Origin: JADFUZ01 sp034430415
GTDB taxonomy: Bacteria; Chloroflexota; Dehalococcoidia; GIF9; AB-539-J10
Assembly (NCBI GenBank): GCA_034430415.1
Contig: DAOUEN010000060.1
Coordinates: forward strand, 1 to 10,130
DNA: 10,130 nucleotides
Reading direction: 5' to 3'
In this document: positions 6,535 to 10,130 of the stretch, piece after piece
How the letters are laid out: each line of letters starts with the position of its first letter
Numbering within the stretch: position 1 is the first letter of the stretch
The notes under the pieces: model-generated
Told to the model about the DNA's origin: nothing
The model's database searches: none
Seen by the model: only the letters and a program-made list of their open reading frames with translations
Position numbers and translations under genes: made by a program

Positions 6535-7389
6535 GTGGAACGGGATATCGACGCTTTCCTTCACTATCTAGCCACAGCCAAAGGCTCTTCGCAGAACACG
6601 GTAGCTGCCTATCGCAATGATTTAGAGCAGCTAGCAGCGTATGTTGCGGCAGAGCGAGTCAAAGGTATAATCCAGTCGAATGACATCCTTCTGAAGAGCT
6701 ATCTTATCAACCTCAGGGGAAAAGGCTATTCCGCCGCCACAGCGGCTCGCAAGGTAGCTTCGGCTAAGTCGTTTTTCAACTTCCTAGTGGACGAAGGCAA
6801 GCTGAAGGAGAACCCATTGCGAAATGTGGTTTCCCCCCGGGTTAGCAAGCGACCACCCAAGTTCCTCTCTCCCGACGAATTCCGCCGCCTGCTAGCAGAA
6901 CCCGCGAAATCATCTACGCTGGAGGCCAAAAGGGACACCGTTATGCTGGAATTGCTATACGCCACCGGCTTGCGTGCCACCGAGTTAGTGTCTCTCAATG
7001 TAGAAGACATCGACTTGAACCAATCTTGCGTACATTCGGTCCACGGTAACTCTAAGAGGAGGATCCCACTTGACCACCGCACAAGCCAGTTGCTGAGGAG
7101 TTTCCTTCAAAACGACAGACTCGACTTGCTATACGATGAAAAGGAAGAGGCCCTGTTTCTGAATCGGCGCGGCGGCCGGCTCACTCGACAGGGATTCTGG
7201 CAGATCATCAAGAACTACGCCAACAAGGCCGGTCTGGGCACTCAAGTCACGCCACAAACCCTGCGTCATAGCTTCGCCGCACGCAGGATCCAGAGCGGCA
7301 GCGACCTTCGGTCTCTCCAGCAGGCCTTGGGGCATGCCTATGTTTCGAGTACCAGAATCTATAAGAGACCTCCATCTCCAGCAAGGTAA
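6535..7389 (+). CDS. Xer-type tyrosine recombinase with variant active site
   Basis: This 284-residue protein has the two-domain layout of XerC/XerD: an N-terminal SAM-like DNA-binding domain (about 2-90, with SSQNTVAAYRNDL at 18-30 and GYSAATAARKVASAKSFFNF at 64-83) and a C-terminal catalytic domain. Catalytic positions seen are Arg147 (ATGLRATEL), Lys174 (HGNSKRRIPL), Arg244 (TLRHSFA), His267 (LGHAYVSST) and Tyr276 (RIYK). The HxxR motif instead reads QTLR, with Gln241 (CAA) where His is usual. Only eight residues follow the tyrosine, against roughly twenty in E. coli XerD. The start is GTG at 6535; a TAAAAT at 6520-6525 could be its -10, giving a near-leaderless message. Size and chromosomal housekeeping neighbours suggest a Xer-like role in dimer resolution rather than a phage integrase. 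XerC, XerD and an XerA-like single recombinase cannot be told apart here. Confidence 0.88.
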   Translation: MERDIDAFLHYLATAKGSSQNTVAAYRNDLEQLAAYVAAERVKGIIQSNDILLKSYLINLRGKGYSAATAARKVASAKSFFNFLVDEGKLKENPLRNVVSPRVSKRPPKFLSPDEFRRLLAEPAKSSTLEAKRDTVMLELLYATGLRATELVSLNVEDIDLNQSCVHSVHGNSKRRIPLDHRTSQLLRSFLQNDRLDLLYDEKEEALFLNRRGGRLTRQGFWQIIKNYANKAGLGTQVTPQTLRHSFAARRIQSGSDLRSLQQALGHAYVSSTRIYKRPPSPAR

Positions 7390-7394
7390 GGACT

Positions 7395-7661
7395 ATGCCG
7401 AAGAAATCACGTCGCGCCAAGGCAAAACATCGCATTAGGCTAGCCGAAGGAGCACAGCAAGCAACTCCTCAGCAACCTGGGCGAACAGCCGCTGTGTCCG
7501 AACTGCAAACCGAGGTGGCTCCAGTCTCCACGAAAGCCCGTCCAGGCTCTGGGGAGGCCACTGAGCGCTACCGCTACGTAATGGCGGAGGTGAAAAAGAT
7601 CGGCATCCTTGCGGGATCGATATTCCTGCTTATCGTAATCCTGTCATTCATCCTAGGCTAA
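7395..7661 (+). CDS. Small protein with basic N-terminus and one C-terminal membrane segment
   Basis: I do not recognise a named family for this 88-residue protein. The N-terminus is strongly basic (MPKKSRRAKAKHRIR, 1-15). A linker rich in Ala, Pro, Gln and Thr follows (about 18-55), then a charged stretch (ATERYRYVMAEVKK, 54-67) and one hydrophobic segment to the end (IGILAGSIFLLIVILSFILG, 69-88). This suggests a tail-anchored membrane protein with its N-terminal part in the cytoplasm. The ATG at 7395 lies five bases after the recombinase stop, with AAGG at 7383-7386 as ribosome site, so it is probably co-transcribed. A clean reading frame with distinct basic and membrane regions supports a real gene. 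The basic head could bind nucleic acid, but that is a guess from charge. Confidence 0.75.
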   Translation: MPKKSRRAKAKHRIRLAEGAQQATPQQPGRTAAVSELQTEVAPVSTKARPGSGEATERYRYVMAEVKKIGILAGSIFLLIVILSFILG

Positions 7662-7680
7662 TCCCTGTTGTTGATGACCG

Positions 7681-8319
7681 GTGGCGGACCTAGAGCGAGC
7701 TCGGACCAGACTGATCAAGCATCTGAGCTGGGAAATCGCTGACAAGCGTGTGGTTGAGGCGATGAGTCGCGTCCCTCGCGATTGCTTCGTCCCTCAAGAA
7801 CATGCTGATGCTGCCTATGATGACAGACCTCTAAGTATTGGCTTCGGACAGACTATTTCCCAACCCTTCATTGTGGCCCTCATGATACAGGCTTTAGAAC
7901 TTGGAGGGGATGAGAAAGTGCTGGAACTGGGCACTGGAAGCGGCTACGAAGCTGCTGTCCTGGCAGAGATCGCTCGGCAGGTAGTCACCGTGGAGATCAT
8001 ACCTGAACTGGAAGAATCAGCTAGACGCGTTCTGGCGAAGCGTGGGTATTCCAACATACAGGTCCACCACGCCAGCAAGGCTCTGGGGTGGATACCAGAT
8101 GCGCCCTACGATGCCATCATAGTCTCCGCAGGCGCTCCTTCGATCCCTGAGATCCTCCTGGGGCAGTTGGCATGGGGTGGCCGGATGGTCATTCCCGTAG
8201 GCTCGCGCTGGCAGCAGGACCTGATGAGAATCACCAAGAACAAAGAGGGAAACAAAGTGGAAAACCTGGGTGCCTGCTATTTCGTGCCCCTTATTGGCGA
8301 AGATGCATGGAAAAACTGA
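7681..8319 (+). CDS. pcm: Protein-L-isoaspartate O-methyltransferase
   Basis: Pcm methylates L-isoaspartyl residues in damaged proteins with S-adenosylmethionine, starting their repair in the cytoplasm. The 212-residue length is normal. Family motifs are MSRVPRDCFVP (28-38), IGFGQTISQPFIVALM (53-68), the SAM-binding VLELGTGSGYEAAVLAEI (80-97), VVTVEIIPEL (101-110), APYDAIIVSAGAPSIP (141-156) and GGRMVIPVG (166-174). One oddity is in VHHASKALGW (128-137): most family members have GDG where this protein has ASK, after the second histidine. The start is GTG at 7681, and an in-frame TGA at 7675-7677 excludes any earlier one; there is no clear ribosome site. It follows the small membrane-protein gene by 19 bases and stops one base before the 3' end of the opposing tRNA-Glu. 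Confidence 0.92.
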   Translation: MADLERARTRLIKHLSWEIADKRVVEAMSRVPRDCFVPQEHADAAYDDRPLSIGFGQTISQPFIVALMIQALELGGDEKVLELGTGSGYEAAVLAEIARQVVTVEIIPELEESARRVLAKRGYSNIQVHHASKALGWIPDAPYDAIIVSAGAPSIPEILLGQLAWGGRMVIPVGSRWQQDLMRITKNKEGNKVENLGACYFVPLIGEDAWKN

Positions 8320-8320
8320 A

Positions 8321-8394
8321 TGCCCCCAAGGGGATTCGAACCCCTGATCTCCAGCTTGAAAGGCTGGCGTCCTAGGCCTCTAGACGATGAGGGC
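8321..8394 (-). tRNA. tRNA-Glu (anticodon UUC)
   Basis: The minus strand folds as a full tRNA. The acceptor strand GCCCTCA (8394-8388) pairs with TGGGGGC (8328-8322) with one U-G pair. The D arm is GTCTAGAGGCCTAGGAC. The anticodon stem CCAGC/GCTGG encloses loop CTTTCAA with anticodon TTC. The T arm is AGGGG-TTCGAAT-CCCCT, and the discriminator base is A at 8321. It closely resembles bacterial tRNA-Glu. CCA is not encoded (TTC follows), so it must be added after transcription. The 5' end is 15 bases after the argC stop on the same strand, so it may ride on the argC transcript. A run of five T (8315-8311, minus strand) follows the 3' end and could help end transcription. Confidence 0.96.
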
Positions 8395-8409
8395 AAGCAA
8401 CACACAACT

Positions 8410-9453
8410 CTAAGGGTAGATGGCCAAAGCCTCAAGGCCGCTCGTCTCGGGCAAGCCAAGCATCAAGTTCATGTTCTGGACAGCCTGCCCCGCTCCACCC
8501 TTTACCAGATTATCAATGCAGCTAATGATCACAAGCCTCTCGGTCCTCAAGTCAATAGTCGGGTAGATGAAGCAGAAATTGCTACCCCAGGCGCGTTTGG
8601 TCTGAGGAGGCTCATCGACTACCCTCACAAAGGGAGCACCCTCATAGAACTCGCTGAAGAGCTGCCGTAGCTCTTCTTTGGCCCTGCTGCCTCTAGCCAG
8701 CTTCCCATCTTTCAGTCTGGCATAGCAGGAACTCAATATGCCCCGTGTCATCGGCACCAAGTGTGGGACAAAAGTCACCATCAGAGTCAACCCGGAGGCT
8801 AACATTTCCAACTCCTGCTTGATCTCCGGTAGGTGCCGGTGTCCTTCAAGCGCATAAGCTGCCGTGCTCTCATTGCATTCGGAGTAATGGGAGGCCAAGC
8901 TCAGGGTTCTACCAGCACCGGAAATACCTGACTTGCTATCAACTATTATGTCACCGCAAATGACCCCCTCCCTGACCGCAGGTGCCAATGCTAGGATGGC
9001 ACCAGTGCTGTAGCACCCCGGATTTGCCACCAGAGACGCCGCGACGATCTCGCTCCGGTGCAGTTCAGGCAGGCCATAGACTGCCTCTCCCAGCAGTTCA
9101 GGCACCGGATGCGCAAATCCATACCAATTGGGGTATTCACCAGCATCTTTCAATCTGAAATCAGCACTCACGTCGATCGTCTTGACGCCCCTTTCCAACA
9201 ATCCCGGCACCACATCTACACTACTCTTGTGCGGCATGGCCGAGAAAGCAACATCGATGTCGCTATCCAATTCGGTCGTGATCGCATAGTCGCCGCTGCC
9301 GAAATGGGGGAAAACATCGCCCAGATTCTTACCAGCCGCGCTTCGCCCGGTGACTGAAACAAGCTCCACCAAGGGGTGCTGGTCAAGTATGCGAGCCAAC
9401 TCGATACCGATATACCCGGTGACATTCACTATGCCTGCTTTTATTCGTGCCAT
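8410..9453 (-). CDS. argC: N-acetyl-gamma-glutamyl-phosphate reductase
   Basis: ArgC reduces N-acetylglutamyl phosphate to the semialdehyde with NADPH, the third step of arginine synthesis from glutamate. At 347 residues it is the usual length. Seen are the NADP-binding N-terminus IVNVTGYIGIELARIL (8-23, with Asn10 in place of the common first glycine), VTGRSAAGKNLGDVFPH (34-50), AFSAMPHKSS (69-78), DVSADFRL (94-101), catalytic Cys147 in VANPGCYSTGA (142-152), SGISGAGR (175-182), EGHRHLPEI (203-211), VPHLVPMTRGI (229-239) and NLVKGGAGQAVQNMNLMLG (315-333). The ATG at 9453 has no ribosome site, and the predicted promoter leaves a leader of only about seven bases. The homologous LysY of the aminoadipate lysine route is a possible alternative because the divergent neighbour resembles homocitrate synthase, but ArgC is the simpler reading. 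tRNA-Glu lies directly downstream. Confidence 0.93.
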   Translation of the reverse strand: MARIKAGIVNVTGYIGIELARILDQHPLVELVSVTGRSAAGKNLGDVFPHFGSGDYAITTELDSDIDVAFSAMPHKSSVDVVPGLLERGVKTIDVSADFRLKDAGEYPNWYGFAHPVPELLGEAVYGLPELHRSEIVAASLVANPGCYSTGAILALAPAVREGVICGDIIVDSKSGISGAGRTLSLASHYSECNESTAAYALEGHRHLPEIKQELEMLASGLTLMVTFVPHLVPMTRGILSSCYARLKDGKLARGSRAKEELRQLFSEFYEGAPFVRVVDEPPQTKRAWGSNFCFIYPTIDLRTERLVIISCIDNLVKGGAGQAVQNMNLMLGLPETSGLEALAIYP

Positions 9454-9458
9454 TTGCA

Positions 9459-9510
9459 GTCTTGCCCATTATACTACACGGCATTGCTCAAAGCTAAGTA
9501 CAGGCAAGAC
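9459..9510. repeat. Eight-base inverted repeat flanking the argC promoter
   Basis: GTCTTGCC at 9459-9466 and GGCAAGAC at 9503-9510 are perfect inverted copies separated by 36 bases (44 bases centre to centre, about four helical turns). One arm covers the expected argC transcription start; the other lies 17 bases before the -35 of the divergent gene. A paired operator is possible. In a region of this size such a pair can also arise by chance. Confidence 0.3.
9468..9473 (-). promoter_or_regulatory. -10 element of the argC promoter
   Basis: A perfect TATAAT lies on the minus strand 14 bases before the argC ATG. The best -35 candidates at suitable spacing (for example TTAGCT, 18 bases upstream) are poor, so an activator may be needed. 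Transcription would begin near 9461, leaving about seven untranslated bases. Confidence 0.45.
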
Positions 9511-9527
9511 CCTATACGCGGGTGCGT

Positions 9528-9556
9528 TTGACTATGTTCCAGGGATCATGTACATT
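9528..9556 (+). promoter_or_regulatory. Promoter of the homocitrate/Re-citrate synthase-like gene
   Basis: TTGACT (9528-9533) and TACATT (9551-9556) are separated by exactly 17 bases. Transcription would begin near 9563, giving a leader of about 27 bases that contains the strong ribosome site GGAGGAG (9578-9584) five bases before the ATG. Confidence 0.6.
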
Positions 9557-9589
9557 TAGCGTCCGAGAATCCTTCGTGGAGGAGTCAGC

Positions 9590-10130
9590 ATGGCCAAGAT
9601 CTACTTCATAGATGTTACCAACCGTGACGGAGTTCAAACCGCACGGCTGGGCCTGTCCAAGCTGGAAAAGACCATGATCAACATCTACCTCAACAGGATG
9701 GGCATATTCCAATCCGAATTCGGCTTCCCCACCACAGCACACGAATCTCTGTACCTTCAAGCCAACCTAGAGTTGGCTGACATAGGGGTTCTAAGACCAA
9801 TTCGCCTGGAAGGATGGGTAAGGGCCAGTGCCGCTGATATTGAAAGGGCGTTTGCCCTTGTCCCGAGTATCAGACACCTGAATCTGTCCATCTCTACTTC
9901 AGACCAAATGATCAATGGCAAGTTCCAGGGAAGAAGAGGCAGAGCTGATATCTTGCGAATGATGACTGAGGCCGTGGATACTGCCTTGGAGCATGGGGCC
10001 AGGAGCGTAGGAGTAAACGCTGAGGACTCCTCCCGAACGGACATGGCCTACCTAATCGAGTTTGCCTTGGCAGCCAAGGAGCACGGAGCCCACAGGATCC
10101 GATACTGCGATACCCTTGGCTATGACAGTC
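9590..10130 (+). CDS. Homocitrate/Re-citrate synthase-like protein of the HMGL (DRE-TIM) family, 3' end outside window
   Basis: The first 180 codons of a gene that runs off the right edge. The N-terminus FIDVTNRDGVQTARLGLSK (6-24) carries the Arg-Asp pair (12-13) that binds substrate and metal in isopropylmalate, homocitrate and Re-citrate synthases. SEFGFP (42-47), LNLSISTSD (97-105), GVNAEDSSRTDM (140-151) and RIRYCDTLGYDS (169-180) most resemble homocitrate synthase (NifV type). The enzyme would join acetyl-CoA to a 2-oxoacid: 2-oxoglutarate (homocitrate), oxaloacetate (Re-citrate) or similar. Dehalococcoides is known to use a Re-citrate synthase from this superfamily to supply glutamate, so that role is attractive here, but the substrate cannot be read from the N-terminal half. 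The start is fixed by GGAGGAG five bases upstream. It diverges from argC. The TIM-barrel metal-binding histidines near the C-terminus are not in view. Confidence 0.85.
   Translation, partial: MAKIYFIDVTNRDGVQTARLGLSKLEKTMINIYLNRMGIFQSEFGFPTTAHESLYLQANLELADIGVLRPIRLEGWVRASAADIERAFALVPSIRHLNLSISTSDQMINGKFQGRRGRADILRMMTEAVDTALEHGARSVGVNAEDSSRTDMAYLIEFALAAKEHGAHRIRYCDTLGYDS

Noticed and set aside
6535..7389. Recombinase gene as an integrase of a mobile element
   Set aside because: Its size and motifs are Xer-like, its neighbours are housekeeping genes, and no attachment-site repeats or phage genes are in view; the tRNA-Glu downstream shows no duplicated 3' end.
8172..8375. Frame ending with GIRTPDLQLERLAS
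   Set aside because: It lies in another frame of pcm and then crosses the tRNA; also a known type of tRNA-derived false protein.
8320..8670. Plus-strand open frame starting MPPRGFEPLISSLKG
   Set aside because: This is the tRNA-Glu gene read on the wrong strand, followed by antisense argC; such PRGFEP frames are a well-known false gene.
9512..10044. Minus-strand frames opposite the synthase-like gene
   Set aside because: The plus strand carries a clear conserved enzyme with promoter and ribosome site.
1..10130. tRNA-Cys gene expected as partner of SepRS
   Set aside because: I looked for a cloverleaf with GCA anticodon on both strands and saw none in this window; it must lie elsewhere.

Overview
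The window reads as bacterial chromosome. It carries bacterial UvrC, RimI, a Xer-family recombinase, ArgC, Pcm, a bacterial 5S rRNA and a tRNA-Glu with no encoded CCA. The most telling feature is a tightly packed pair for RNA-dependent cysteine synthesis: O-phosphoseryl-tRNA synthetase (SepRS) and Sep-tRNA:Cys-tRNA synthase (SepCysS). This pathway is classically archaeal (methanogens) and in bacteria has been reported in Chloroflexi and Candidatus Parcubacteria. Full-length housekeeping enzymes, moderate GC by eye, an ArgC with an NVTGY-type N-terminus and a homocitrate/Re-citrate synthase-like gene fit an uncultured Chloroflexi, probably Dehalococcoidia. That placement is inference, not a computed result.

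Layout. At 1-329 is the 3' end of rimI (+). It converges on a minus-strand block running pncC (3533-3027), sepS (3017-1476) and sepCysS (1483-356). The pncC stop lies inside the sepS ribosome binding site, and sepS and sepCysS overlap by 8 bases, so the three look translationally coupled. Upstream of pncC on the same strand is a lone 5S rRNA (3860-3743) with its own promoter and no 23S gene in front of it. A DUF72 gene (3923-4708, +) diverges from the 5S gene, and its tail overlaps the end of the convergent uvrC (6464-4650, -) by 59 bases. uvrC diverges from a Xer-type tyrosine recombinase gene (6535-7389, +); the 70-base gap contains a 22-base near-palindrome over the uvrC -35 box. The recombinase gene is followed by a gene for a small membrane protein (7395-7661) and by pcm (7681-8319). 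The pcm stop lies one base from the 3' end of a minus-strand tRNA-Glu (8394-8321), which itself sits 15 bases after argC (9453-8410, -). argC diverges from a right-edge partial gene of the homocitrate/Re-citrate synthase family (9590 to the edge, +).

How the parts work together. SepRS would charge tRNA-Cys with O-phosphoserine and SepCysS would convert the product to Cys-tRNA-Cys, giving both the amino acid and its charged tRNA. The right third has a glutamate flavour: a possible (homo)citrate-forming enzyme, ArgC of arginine synthesis from glutamate, and tRNA-Glu. The rest is maintenance: DNA repair (UvrC), chromosome resolution or recombination (Xer), protein repair (Pcm), protein N-acetylation (RimI) and NMN recycling (PncC).

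No CRISPR array, insertion sequence or phage module was seen.
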